Program-made: the position numbers and the translations under genes
Part shown: positions 26,920 to 35,997 of the stretch, one piece after another
Layout of the letters: each line of letters opens with the position of its first letter
Position numbering within the stretch: position 1 is the stretch's first letter
Notes under the pieces: generated by a model
What the model was told of the DNA's origin: nothing
Database searches by the model: none
What the model saw: only the letters and a program-made list of their open reading frames with translations
Source: Bacteroidales bacterium
GTDB taxonomy: Bacteria; Bacteroidota; Bacteroidia; Bacteroidales; UBA932
DNA: 64,000 bases
Direction: 5' to 3'
Assembly (NCBI GenBank): GCA_017400135.1
Contig: JAFPVJ010000020.1
Coordinates: 33,729-97,728, forward strand

Positions 26920-28179
26920 ATGAATAGATTGTTTCTGCCGCTTCTCCTGCTGACGCTCGCGCTTCCGCTTGGCGCGCAGACGGCCCGGGAGGAGATTGCC
27001 GCGGATCCGGCCCGGGCGGCCGGCTTGCACTATGCCTATCCCGGACCCCAGACGGTCCAGACTCCTGAGCCCAAAGGATACAAACCGTTCTATATCAGCC
27101 ATTTCGGTCGTCACGGATCCCGTTGGCATACGAATGACGAGGACTATGCGGGCCCCCTTGCCGTCCTGCAGGCGGCGAAGGATGCTTCTGTCCTGACACC
27201 CGTCGGTGAGGAGGTCCTGCGCAAGGCCGCGGCCATGGCCGGGGATGCGGCGGGCCGCAGGGGAGAGCTCACGCGCCTCGGTACGCGTCAGCACGAAGGG
27301 ATTGCCGAGCGCATGTTCCATAGCTTCCCGAAAGCCTTCCGGGGCAAGGCCACGGTGACGGCCAATTCCACGACATCGCACCGGGTGATGATGAGCATGT
27401 TCTATTTCTGCAACAAGCTCAAGAGCCTCAATCCGGAGTTGGAGATATCCTTCAACAGCAGCCGCCGGGATGCGTCCTTCGTTTCGAATCGCGTCAAACG
27501 CCCGGAGGGGGTGGCGGCGCCCTACGATGTCAGGGCCGAAAAGGAACGCATGAAGCAGCTGGCTCTACGGCCGGAGCGCCTGATGGGCGTGCTTTTCTCG
27601 GATCCGGCGTTCGTGGCCGGAAAGCAGGACCCGAAAACGTTCATGTGGGATCTGTACTACCTGGCGGAAATGACCCAGAACAATGAGCTGGACTCACTGT
27701 CTTTCCTGGATGTCTTCACGCCCGATGAACTCTATGACTGCTGGCGGGCGGACAACTATGACATGTACCTTTATGCGGCGGATCCCCGGGCGCAGGACGT
27801 GGTCGTTCCTTCCTGCAAGCCCATGATCGCCCACATCCTGGACCGGGCGGACGAAATAATCGCCTCCGGCGGCCACGGTGCCACGCTGCGCTTTTCGCAC
27901 GATTCCTACCTGGTCCCGATGGCCGTCTGCCTGCGCCTGGACGGCTGCACCGGCACGACGGAGGATCCGGAACACTGCGACGAGGCCTTCATCGACTACA
28001 AGATCTCTCCGATGTGCGGCAACATCCAGATCGTCTTCTTCCGCAACCGGAAGGGGGAGGTGCTGGTCAAGTTCCTGCTCAACGAGAACGAAGTCGGCAT
28101 CCCGCTGGAGACGGATCGCTGGCCCTATTACCACTGGGAAGACGTCCGCAGCTATTACAAAACCCTCTATGAAATCTAG
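26920..28179 (+). CDS. Histidine-phosphatase family protein (histidine acid phosphatase), copy 1
   Basis: 419 aa from the ATG at 26920 (MNRLFLPLLLL), which begins a clear signal peptide ending LGAQ; the frame upstream is an extension without gene character. The catalytic motif is RHGSRW at 64-69 (His65 nucleophile) and the proton donor HD is at 327-328 (RFSHDSYLVP). The classical acid phosphatase branch has HD, while the MINPP inositol-phosphate branch has HAE, so this copy is not a standard MINPP. Secreted or periplasmic phosphomonoesterase is the safe call; phytate or sugar phosphate are both possible substrates. It is followed after 6 nt by a paralogue. Confidence 0.85.
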   Translation: MNRLFLPLLLLTLALPLGAQTAREEIAADPARAAGLHYAYPGPQTVQTPEPKGYKPFYISHFGRHGSRWHTNDEDYAGPLAVLQAAKDASVLTPVGEEVLRKAAAMAGDAAGRRGELTRLGTRQHEGIAERMFHSFPKAFRGKATVTANSTTSHRVMMSMFYFCNKLKSLNPELEISFNSSRRDASFVSNRVKRPEGVAAPYDVRAEKERMKQLALRPERLMGVLFSDPAFVAGKQDPKTFMWDLYYLAEMTQNNELDSLSFLDVFTPDELYDCWRADNYDMYLYAADPRAQDVVVPSCKPMIAHILDRADEIIASGGHGATLRFSHDSYLVPMAVCLRLDGCTGTTEDPEHCDEAFIDYKISPMCGNIQIVFFRNRKGEVLVKFLLNENEVGIPLETDRWPYYHWEDVRSYYKTLYEI

Positions 28180-28185
28180 CGCCCG

Positions 28186-29448
28186 ATGAAGAAACTGTTG
28201 CTCAGCGCCCTGTGCGCGCTCGCTTTCCTCAGTCTCGGAGCGCAGACGCCCTGGGACGAGATCCGCGCCGACAGCACCCGCGCCGCCGGCCTGCTGATGC
28301 CCTATCCCGGCCCCCAGAAGGCGCAGACCCAGGCGCCCCGGGGATACAAGCCTTTTTATATCAGCCATTTCGGCCGTCACGGATCCCGTTGGTACACCAG
28401 TTTCAGACCTTACGAAGAGTCCTGGGCCGTGTTGTCAGCCGCCGATTCCGCGGAGGCTCTGACTCCCTACGGGAAAGATGTTCTCCAGCGGGTGGCCTTA
28501 CTCCGCGAGGATGCCCGGGACCGGGCCGGCGAACTGACGCAGAAAGGCTTCCGCCAGCACAAGGAGATAGCCCGGCGGATGTTCACGAACTACCGCCGCG
28601 TCTTCCGCGGGCGGAAACACATCAACGCCAACGCCACCCAGTCCGGGCGCGTGATGCTTAGCATGGAGTCTTTCTGCCTGGAACTCCTGAGCCTTAATCC
28701 CCGGCTGGACATCAGCCTGGATGCCAGTGCGCGGGATCGCGAATTCCTGGCCCATGAAACCCACGAGGTAGCCGTCTATGGAGACGAAGGCGCATGGCGG
28801 GAGGAACGGGACCGCCTGCGCGACTCGCTCTGTCACCCCGATCGCCTGATGGGCCTGCTCTTCGCGGATTCCGCCTATCTGGCAGCAAAGGTGAATGCGC
28901 CCAAGTTGATGATGAACCTCTATTCGCTGGCTTCCATCGCCCTCGATTCGGATATCGACGTGCGCCTCGGCGACCTGTTTACCACGACGGAGTGGTACGA
29001 GCTCTGGCAGCCGGGCAATTACGGTTATTACATGCAGAAAGGCCCGAATCCGTCGGAGGGCGAGAAGTTCATCCAGCGCTCTTCTCTCCAGACTTTGGAG
29101 CATATTGTCGCCAAGGCGGACGAAGCCATCGCGACGGGGGATTGCGCCGCCGACCTGCGCTTCTCGCACGACTCGCACCTGGTCCCGCTCAGCACCACGC
29201 TCCAGCTGGACGGCTGCCGCGCGAAGGCGACGGATCCCGGCCAGGTGGCCGCCTCGTGGGCTAATTACCGTATTTCCCCGATGGCCGGCAACATCCAGCT
29301 CATCTTCTTCCGCAACCGGAAGGGGAATGTCCTGGTGAAGTTCCTGCTCAATGAGAACGAAGTCGGTATCCCGGCTGCGACGGATCTTTATCCGTATTAC
29401 CGTTGGGAAGACGTAAAGGCTTATTACAAGGAATATTACAATCTTTAA
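28186..29448 (+). CDS. Histidine-phosphatase family protein, copy 2
   Basis: 420 aa with a signal peptide ending LGAQ. It has the same architecture as copy 1: YISHFGRHGSRWY with His65, donor SHDSHLVP at about 328, and a nearly identical C-terminal block with FFRNRKGNVLVKFLL. The two are tandem duplicates, more alike at both ends than in the middle, where substrate-facing helices would be. It ends 3 nt before the GH106-like gene, so it is part of the same transcript as the glycan-degrading enzymes. Confidence 0.85.
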   Translation: MKKLLLSALCALAFLSLGAQTPWDEIRADSTRAAGLLMPYPGPQKAQTQAPRGYKPFYISHFGRHGSRWYTSFRPYEESWAVLSAADSAEALTPYGKDVLQRVALLREDARDRAGELTQKGFRQHKEIARRMFTNYRRVFRGRKHINANATQSGRVMLSMESFCLELLSLNPRLDISLDASARDREFLAHETHEVAVYGDEGAWREERDRLRDSLCHPDRLMGLLFADSAYLAAKVNAPKLMMNLYSLASIALDSDIDVRLGDLFTTTEWYELWQPGNYGYYMQKGPNPSEGEKFIQRSSLQTLEHIVAKADEAIATGDCAADLRFSHDSHLVPLSTTLQLDGCRAKATDPGQVAASWANYRISPMAGNIQLIFFRNRKGNVLVKFLLNENEVGIPAATDLYPYYRWEDVKAYYKEYYNL

Positions 29449-29451
29449 GAT

Positions 29452-32334
29452 ATGAACAGAAGACAGTTTGTCAAAGACAGTTTCGTGCTGGTCGCCGGGA
29501 CGGCGGTTCTGTCCTCCCTGCCGGCTGGCGCGGAAAACCTGAGCGCCTCCTCGGCCGCGCAGCTGGCGGCCAAGTTGACCGGCCCCGACGCGCTGTACAA
29601 GCAGTTCCAGGACCCCGACAACCGCTACCGCCCCTTCGTCCGCTGGTGGTGGAACGGGGACAAGGTCGAGGCCGAAGAGCTCGTGCGCGAGTTGCACCTG
29701 CTCAAGGAAGCCGGCATCGGCGGCGTCGAGATCAACCCCATTTCCTTCCCGGGCAAGGAGGAAATCTCCCTGGGCAAGAAGTCGCTGACCTGGCTCAGCG
29801 ACGAATGGATCCAGATGCTCCAGGTCGTCTTCGACGAGGCCAAGCGGATCGGGATGACCTGCGACCTGATCGTGGGCTCGGGCTGGCCTTTTGGCGCGGA
29901 GACCCTGCCGCGGGATGAGCGCGCCAGCGTGATGCTGACCTACGCTGCACCGGTGGAGCCGGGTCTCTTCGAGATGTCCAAGTACAACCTGTACAAGTTG
30001 GTGGACCCGGGCGTCTCGGTTCCGAACCCCCGCCGTACCTGCGAACTCATTTCTTTCAAACTGGCTCCGGATCCGATCGATGACCTCAGCCAGGTCGAGG
30101 ACCTGACCGACAAGTTCGTGGACGACGTGATCACCCTCAATATCCCGGAGGGCAAGCATGTCATCTATGCGCTCATCCGTTTCGATTCCTTCGCCTGTGT
30201 CATTAACGGCGCGCCCGGTGCCGCGGGTTCGATCCTGAACCACATGGACGCCAAGGCCGTGCGCAAATACCTGGACCACATGGCCGATACGATCGAGGCC
30301 AAGACGGGCCCGCTCAGCGGCCATCTGCGGGCTTTCTTCGTGGACAGCATGGAGCTGGAAGGCAACAACTGGACGGGCGATTTCGCCGAAGAGTTCAAGC
30401 GCCGCCGCGGCTACGACGTGCTGCCCTGGCTGCCTTTTACGATGTTCGAGGTCGGGCGTCTGGGTGACGTCAAGAACTTCGAATACGGCGCCAAGAAAGG
30501 CCCGAAATTCCAGGAGCAGGTGGATCGCGTGCGTTTCGACTTCGAACTGACCAAGGCCGAGCTGCTGCACGAGCGTTATACCGCCACGTTCCTGGCCTGG
30601 TGCAAGGAAAAGGGGGTCGGCTCCCGGGCGCAGGCATACGGCCGCGGTTTCTTCCCCCTGGAGTCCTCGCTGGGCTATGATTACCCGGAAGGGGAGTCCT
30701 GGACCACCAACTGGCTGCGGCACCGCATCGGCGAGGAAATGGGCGACGAGGATTACCGTCGCGGCCGCGGATACACGATGATCAACAAGTACGTTTCTTC
30801 CGCCGCGCACCTGACCGGCAAGCGCATCGTCAGCGCCGAAGAGATGACCAATACCTACAAGGTTTTCTCCACCTCGCTGGAGTTTCTGAAGGTGGGCTCC
30901 GACATGAGCGCCATTTCGGGCACGACCCACAGCGTCTGGCACGGCTTCAACTATTCACCTGCCGACGCCCCCTTCCCGGGCTGGGTCCAGTACGGCTCCT
31001 ACTACAATGAGAAAAATACCTGGTGGCCTTATTTCAAGCTGCTGAACGACTACCGCGCCCGCATGGCAAGCCAGCTGCAGAACGCCGACATGGTCACCGA
31101 CATCGCCCTTCTGCCGGCCAACTACGACATGTGGACGACGATGGGCGTGCAGACGGATCCGTTCCCGGTCAAGCTCAACGTGCCCTATACTTCCTTGATC
31201 TGGGAGGCCATCCACAAGACCGGAGGCGGAGCGGACTATGTGACGGAAATCATCCTGAAAGACGCTACGGTGAAGAAGGGCAAGCTCTGCTACGGCCCGA
31301 AGGAGTACGGCACTCTCTTCCTCGTCGAAGTGTCCGGAACTTTCCCGGAGACGCTCTCCAAGCTGGAGCAGTTCGTCTCGACGGGCGGCCGCGTCTTTTG
31401 CATCGGCAAATATCCCGACCGTTCCCTGGGCCTGAAGGATTATGAGACGCGGGACGCCGAAATCAAAGCCGCCGTGGAGCGCCTGAAAGCCCACAGGAAC
31501 TTCATCCTGCTCGAGAAACCCGAGGACGGGCGCTACCTGGAATGGTACCAGGACGTGATGGAGAAACATGCCCTGCCGCATGCCATCACGATTTCCAACC
31601 CGGACCGCTTCCTGCTGCAGAACCATTATGTGACCGACGACAAGTCGGATCTCTTCCTCTTCGTCAACGCGCATCTCTCGGAGCCCCGCGAGACGGATAT
31701 CGTATTCCCTTCGTCCATTACGCGCGGCCGCAACTGTTGGGCATACGATGCAGCTACGGGCCGCCGGTACAAGATGAAACTGGACGGCGGACGCCTGCAT
31801 TTCAGCTTTGGACCGGCCGAGACCTATCTCTTCGAATTCAACAAGTCTCGACTCGGGGACGAATGGGCTCCGCTGCCCGAAAAGGGCATTGGCACCCGTG
31901 AACTCGGGGATTGGAAACTGACCCTGCACCAACCTCAGGAGGACTGGACCAAGGAGGCGGAAATGCCTGTCCTGCAAGACCTCAAGGACGTGCCCGAGTA
32001 CCAGAACTTCATGGGCGACGTGACCTACCGGACCACGGTGAAGCTGTACGGCGCGCACAAACCGAAATACATCAATCTCGGCAAGGTGGCGGACATCTGC
32101 GAACTGACCGTCAACGGCACGCCCTGCGGCATCCGCTGGTTCGGCCGCCGCATCTACGACATTTCCTCCCTGCTCGTCGAAGGGGAGAACACCATTGAAG
32201 TGAAAGTGACAACCCTGATGAGCAATTATCTCCAGACCCTCAAGGACAATTCCGTTGCGCAACGTTTCGTCCTGAGGCGCAACACCCCGCTCGTTCCGGC
32301 GGGACTGATCGGACCTGTAAAAATGTATCGATAA
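29452..32334 (+). CDS. GH106-like glycoside hydrolase (alpha-L-rhamnosidase family)
   Basis: 960 aa. The N-terminus MNRRQFVKDSF has a twin-arginine-like motif followed by a hydrophobic stretch ending LPAGA. GH106 features: RYRPFVRWWWNGD (60-70), GGVEINPI (90-97), the TIM-barrel strand LIVGSGWPFG (139-148), and a large mixed C-terminal half with a galactose-binding-like beta-sandwich (INLGKVADICELTVNG). GH106 enzymes remove alpha-L-rhamnose from rhamnogalacturonan and related glycans. Context with two GH28 genes directly downstream supports pectin as target. The next gene starts immediately after the stop codon with no gap. Confidence 0.78.
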   Translation: MNRRQFVKDSFVLVAGTAVLSSLPAGAENLSASSAAQLAAKLTGPDALYKQFQDPDNRYRPFVRWWWNGDKVEAEELVRELHLLKEAGIGGVEINPISFPGKEEISLGKKSLTWLSDEWIQMLQVVFDEAKRIGMTCDLIVGSGWPFGAETLPRDERASVMLTYAAPVEPGLFEMSKYNLYKLVDPGVSVPNPRRTCELISFKLAPDPIDDLSQVEDLTDKFVDDVITLNIPEGKHVIYALIRFDSFACVINGAPGAAGSILNHMDAKAVRKYLDHMADTIEAKTGPLSGHLRAFFVDSMELEGNNWTGDFAEEFKRRRGYDVLPWLPFTMFEVGRLGDVKNFEYGAKKGPKFQEQVDRVRFDFELTKAELLHERYTATFLAWCKEKGVGSRAQAYGRGFFPLESSLGYDYPEGESWTTNWLRHRIGEEMGDEDYRRGRGYTMINKYVSSAAHLTGKRIVSAEEMTNTYKVFSTSLEFLKVGSDMSAISGTTHSVWHGFNYSPADAPFPGWVQYGSYYNEKNTWWPYFKLLNDYRARMASQLQNADMVTDIALLPANYDMWTTMGVQTDPFPVKLNVPYTSLIWEAIHKTGGGADYVTEIILKDATVKKGKLCYGPKEYGTLFLVEVSGTFPETLSKLEQFVSTGGRVFCIGKYPDRSLGLKDYETRDAEIKAAVERLKAHRNFILLEKPEDGRYLEWYQDVMEKHALPHAITISNPDRFLLQNHYVTDDKSDLFLFVNAHLSEPRETDIVFPSSITRGRNCWAYDAATGRRYKMKLDGGRLHFSFGPAETYLFEFNKSRLGDEWAPLPEKGIGTRELGDWKLTLHQPQEDWTKEAEMPVLQDLKDVPEYQNFMGDVTYRTTVKLYGAHKPKYINLGKVADICELTVNGTPCGIRWFGRRIYDISSLLVEGENTIEVKVTTLMSNYLQTLKDNSVAQRFVLRRNTPLVPAGLIGPVKMYR

Positions 32335-33864
32335 ATGAAAAAACATCTCATTCTCACCCTCCTTCTGTCCGCCGTCGCGGTCTGGGGCCTTTCGGCCAAG
32401 GACTATTATGTGGCGGACTTCGGAGCCAAGGCCGACGGCGTCACGCTCAATTCGGCCAGCATCCAGGCGGCCATCGATTTCGCCAGCGCGAACGGTGGCG
32501 GACGCGTGGTCTTCACACCCGGCAACTGGGTGACCGGCACCATCTATGTCAAGGACAATGTCACGCTGCATCTGGAGCAGGGAGCCACGTTGCTGGGTTC
32601 CACCAATCCCTGGGACTATACCAAGGATCCGTATGTGGGCTGGACCAGCATGATCTTCTCCATCAAGCAGAAGAATGTCGGCATCACCGGCGGCGGCACG
32701 ATTGACGGCCGCGGATTCACGACCGCCAACCACATGGTCGAATACATCCATCGCGGCCTCTTCGAGGATCCGCTCAAGCTCGACCGTCCCAATGAGACCA
32801 ACCGTCCGGAAAACATTTATTTCCGCGAGTGTGACGGGGTTACCATCAAGGACATCTTCCTCAAGGATCCGGGCAGCTGGAACCAGACCTACGACCAGTG
32901 CCACAACGTCTATGTCGAGGGCATCACCGTGGACAGCAAGTCCTACTGGAACAACGACGGCATCGACATCGTGGACTGTGAGGACGTGGTGATCCGCAAC
33001 TGCTACATCGATGCGGCGGATGACGTCTTCTGCTTCAAGTCCCATTCGGCCCAGCATCAGTGCAAGAATGTCTTGCTGGAGAATTGCGTGGGCCGTTCAA
33101 GCGCGAACGGTGTCAAGTTCGGCACCGTTTCGAAGGGAGGATTCAAGGATTTCACCATCCGCAATATCACGATCTTCGACACGTACCGTTCGGCCGTCAC
33201 CTTTGCGGCCGTGGACGGCGCTGAGATCGAGAACATCACGGTGGACGGTCTCCGCAGCATCCATACCGGCAATGTAATCTTCCTGAGGATCGGCGAGCGC
33301 TGGAACAAGATTACCTCCGGTGGCCTTAGCGACAAGGACCGCCAGACCGTGGTCCGCAAGGAGCCCTATATGCGCAACATTACGATCAAGAACGTATATG
33401 CCGAAGTTCCGCTCGACAAGCCGGACGCCGGCTATAATTATGAAGGCCCCATCGAGGACCTGCCCCGCAACATCTCCCCTTGCATCATCGCCGGTATTCC
33501 CGGCTACAAGATCGAAAACGTGGTGATGGAGAACATCGAGATCGTCTATCCGGGCGGCGGCAATCCCCGCTATGCCTATCGCGGCACGACCCCGGAGGAT
33601 CTCGACGGCATCGACGAGATGATTTCCTATTATCCCGAATTCTCCCAGTGGAAGGAACTTCCGGCCTGGGGATTCTACCTGCGCCACGCGACGGATATCA
33701 CGCTGCGCAACTTCACTTTCCACGCACAGAAGCCCGATTACCGGCCTGCCGTTGTGTGCGATGACGTCCAGGGCCTGAAGCTCGAAGGCGTCGTCTATGA
33801 CGAGGCGGCTGCTGCTGCCGGAAAGGAGCAGGTCGTCCTGTACAAGTCATCATACGCCGAATAA
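32335..33864 (+). CDS. GH28 family polygalacturonase-like hydrolase, copy 1
   Basis: 509 aa with a signal peptide ending LSAK. Right-handed parallel beta-helix. Catalytic aspartates fit GH28: NDGID at 207-211 and AADD at 227-230. The usual GHG histidine motif is replaced by ANGVKFGT (257-264), as in a distinct bacterial GH28 branch. GH28 enzymes hydrolyse galacturonic-acid-containing or rhamnogalacturonan linkages by inversion. Direct neighbours (GH106, GH28) suggest rhamnogalacturonan backbone or side-chain attack. Exact cleavage is uncertain. Confidence 0.88.
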   Translation: MKKHLILTLLLSAVAVWGLSAKDYYVADFGAKADGVTLNSASIQAAIDFASANGGGRVVFTPGNWVTGTIYVKDNVTLHLEQGATLLGSTNPWDYTKDPYVGWTSMIFSIKQKNVGITGGGTIDGRGFTTANHMVEYIHRGLFEDPLKLDRPNETNRPENIYFRECDGVTIKDIFLKDPGSWNQTYDQCHNVYVEGITVDSKSYWNNDGIDIVDCEDVVIRNCYIDAADDVFCFKSHSAQHQCKNVLLENCVGRSSANGVKFGTVSKGGFKDFTIRNITIFDTYRSAVTFAAVDGAEIENITVDGLRSIHTGNVIFLRIGERWNKITSGGLSDKDRQTVVRKEPYMRNITIKNVYAEVPLDKPDAGYNYEGPIEDLPRNISPCIIAGIPGYKIENVVMENIEIVYPGGGNPRYAYRGTTPEDLDGIDEMISYYPEFSQWKELPAWGFYLRHATDITLRNFTFHAQKPDYRPAVVCDDVQGLKLEGVVYDEAAAAAGKEQVVLYKSSYAE

Positions 33865-33880
33865 AAACGAATTCCACACC

Positions 33881-34405
33881 ATGAAAAAATATCTGCTTTC
33901 CATCCTATTCGCTTTTGCGACGCTGCTCTGCTTCGCGCAGACGGAGCAGAAGGCGACCGTCTGGGGCGTGAAGAGCGACGGAGTCACGGACAACACCGGC
34001 TCCATCCAGCGCGCCATCGACTATATCAGCGCCCACGGCGGCGGGACCCTCTACTTCTATGTGGGCCGCTACCTGACCGGTTCGATCGAACTCAAGAGCA
34101 ATGTGACCATCCATCTGGCGGAGGCTGCCGTCCTGGTGGGGTCCACCAATATCTATGATTACAAGGGTGCTCCCGCCCTGATCTGGGCCGACGGAGCCGA
34201 AAATGTCTGCGTGACCGGAAAAGGTGTGATCGAAGCCCGGGGCACGGCTCTGAAGGCCAGCCTCGACGCGCAGAAGGCCAAGGGTCACTTGCCGGCCGAC
34301 ACGCCGCTTCCTACCTTGTATTCCTTCAAGAACTGTACGAACGCCGTGATGGGCAGCGAGATCAAGAAGCTCTCCGATACGGCCGCATCCACCCGTTATA
34401 ATTGA
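33881..34405 (+). CDS. Half-length GH28-like beta-helix protein without catalytic residues
   Basis: 174 aa with its own ATG and a signal peptide ending LCFAQ. It aligns with the first 160 residues of the neighbouring GH28 (SIQRAIDYISAHGGG, VGRYLTGSIELKSNVTI, VLVGSTNIYDY, VTGKGVIEARG), but the frame stops before the catalytic Asp region. The sequence after residue 130 no longer follows GH28. No in-frame remnants of the missing half are found before the next start nine bases later, so this is a clean small gene rather than a fresh frameshift. It may be a degenerate duplicate or a binding/accessory protein. Confidence 0.75.
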   Translation: MKKYLLSILFAFATLLCFAQTEQKATVWGVKSDGVTDNTGSIQRAIDYISAHGGGTLYFYVGRYLTGSIELKSNVTIHLAEAAVLVGSTNIYDYKGAPALIWADGAENVCVTGKGVIEARGTALKASLDAQKAKGHLPADTPLPTLYSFKNCTNAVMGSEIKKLSDTAASTRYN

Positions 34406-34414
34406 TCGTGCGCC

Positions 34415-35872
34415 ATGAGAAAGATATTGATTTCCCTTTTGTGCCTGACCGTGGCCCTCGTCGCCTCGGCCAAGGATTACAATGCGTCCCTGTTCGGCAT
34501 CAAGTCCAACGGTACGACGCTCAACACCACTTCCATCCAGAAGGCGATCGACTTCATCAGCGCGGAAGGCGGCGGCAAACTCATCTTCAAGGTGGGGCGC
34601 TACCTGACGGGTACGATTGAACTCAAGGACAACGTGACGATCGAGCTGGGCGAGGGGGCCGTGCTCGTGGGCTCCACCAATCCATACGATTATTACAAGA
34701 AGGGCGATGCCTTCGGTCTGGTCATATCCAATGAAGCGGAGAACATCGCCATCACCGGCCTGGGCGTCATCGACGGACAGGGCCGCGAACTGGCCAACAA
34801 CTTCCTGGGCCAGATCGCCGTCGGCGCGATCAAGGACCTCTTCACGCTGGGCCGTCCGCACGACCGTCCGCACCTTCTCTACCTGTGCAAGAGCAAGAAT
34901 GTCACGCTGCAGGGCATCAACCTGCGCAATTCTTCCTGCTGGACCTGCACGACGGACCGGGTCGAAAACCTGCTGATCGACGGCGTGACCCTGGACAGCC
35001 GCGCCTTCTGGAACAATGACGGTTTCGATATCGTGGACTGCACGCACGCCGTGATCCAGAACTGTTTCGTCAATGCGACCGATGACGGCATCTGCCTGAA
35101 ATCCCACCACAAGGATGTCTGCAATGATGATGTCGTCGTGCGGCACAACACCATCACGTCCAGCGCCAGCGGCATCAAGTTCGGTACCTTCGGCGTCGGC
35201 GGTTTCCGCAACATCCAGATCCTGGACAATGTCGTTTACGATACCTTCCGCTCGGCGATCACGATCCAGAGCGTGGACGGCGGTTTCGCCGAAAACATCC
35301 TGGTGGACGGCCTGAAGTCCTACAATACGGCCAATGCGATCTATCTGAACGTGGGTCAGCGCCGGGGCGACAAGCCCAGCCGGATGGAGAACATCACGAT
35401 CCGGAACCTCTATGCGGAGATACCGGTCGACAAGCCGGACTACGGGGTGGATTACGAGGGACCGACGCTCGAGGACCAGCCGCGTAATGTGCTGCCTTGC
35501 GGCATCGTGGGCCTGGAGGGCCAGCCGATCCGGAACGTGACGATCGAGAATGTGGAGATCCATTTCCCGGGCGGAGGCGATCCTTCGTTTGCGAAGGTGG
35601 GCACCTACGAGTTGGAGAAGGTCCCGGAGATGCCGACCGCTTATCCGGAGTTCTCGCAGTATAAGGAGCTGCCGGCCTGGGGCTTCTATGTGCGGCACGC
35701 GAAGGGGATCCATTTCCATAACGTCACGCTGACGGCGGCCGAGAAGGATTACCGTCCGGCCATCGTGCTGGATGACGTCCAGGGTGCTTCTTTCACGAAC
35801 CTGAAGGCGACGGCTCCGAAGCTCAAGACCAAGATTTTCGTCGCGCGCAACTGCGGCGATATCAAGAAGTAA
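34415..35872 (+). CDS. GH28 family polygalacturonase-like hydrolase, copy 2
   Basis: 485 aa with a signal peptide ending VASAK. Same branch as copy 1: NDGFD at 201-205, TDD at 222-224, and SASGIKFGT (250-258) in place of the GHG motif. C-terminal FYVRHAKGIHFHNVTL-type turns match the copy at 32335. Likely a periplasmic or surface enzyme acting on galacturonate-containing chains. It is the closest relative of the half-length protein just upstream (nine-base gap). The 82-bp palindrome at 35885-35966 lies 12 nt after its stop. Confidence 0.88.
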   Translation: MRKILISLLCLTVALVASAKDYNASLFGIKSNGTTLNTTSIQKAIDFISAEGGGKLIFKVGRYLTGTIELKDNVTIELGEGAVLVGSTNPYDYYKKGDAFGLVISNEAENIAITGLGVIDGQGRELANNFLGQIAVGAIKDLFTLGRPHDRPHLLYLCKSKNVTLQGINLRNSSCWTCTTDRVENLLIDGVTLDSRAFWNNDGFDIVDCTHAVIQNCFVNATDDGICLKSHHKDVCNDDVVVRHNTITSSASGIKFGTFGVGGFRNIQILDNVVYDTFRSAITIQSVDGGFAENILVDGLKSYNTANAIYLNVGQRRGDKPSRMENITIRNLYAEIPVDKPDYGVDYEGPTLEDQPRNVLPCGIVGLEGQPIRNVTIENVEIHFPGGGDPSFAKVGTYELEKVPEMPTAYPEFSQYKELPAWGFYVRHAKGIHFHNVTLTAAEKDYRPAIVLDDVQGASFTNLKATAPKLKTKIFVARNCGDIKK

Positions 35873-35884
35873 CGCTCGTTCTTG

Positions 35885-35966
35885 GCCCGGAGGGGCTGGG
35901 GCATCAAAAGAGCAGGGGAAAACCCCTTCGGGGGAATGCTCTTTTGCCACCCCAGCCCCTCCGGGC
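35885..35966. repeat. 82-bp palindromic element (REP/MITE-like)
   Basis: Outer arms of 17 bp are perfect (35885-35901 and 35950-35966, core CCGGAGGGGCTGGGG). After a 3-nt internal bulge a second perfect 10-bp arm pair follows (CAAAAGAGCA 35905-35914, TGCTCTTTTG 35937-35946), with a small CCCCTTCGGGG hairpin at the tip. No T-run follows, so it is not a standard terminator. It lies alone between the GH28 and GH3 genes. The layered perfect symmetry suggests a mobile REP-type or MITE-type element, or a strong mRNA processing/stabilising structure. Confidence 0.8.
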
Positions 35967-35997
35967 ATGACGGTGACAATCATTGATTGCTTGGATT

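Noticed and set aside
28498-33057. Long minus-strand frames (814 and 700 codons) opposite the phosphatase, GH106 and GH28 genes
   Set aside because: They mirror the codon structure of the plus-strand enzymes, show no domain or signal peptide, and the plus-strand genes carry clear catalytic motifs.
35885-35966. Palindrome as a plain rho-independent terminator
   Set aside because: There is no T-run after the stem on either strand, and the stem is longer and more complex than the true terminators seen at 47698 and 58850.
33905-35983. 692-codon minus-strand frame opposite the GH28 genes
   Set aside because: Antisense shadow of two GH28 genes, with no motif, and it runs through the palindromic element.
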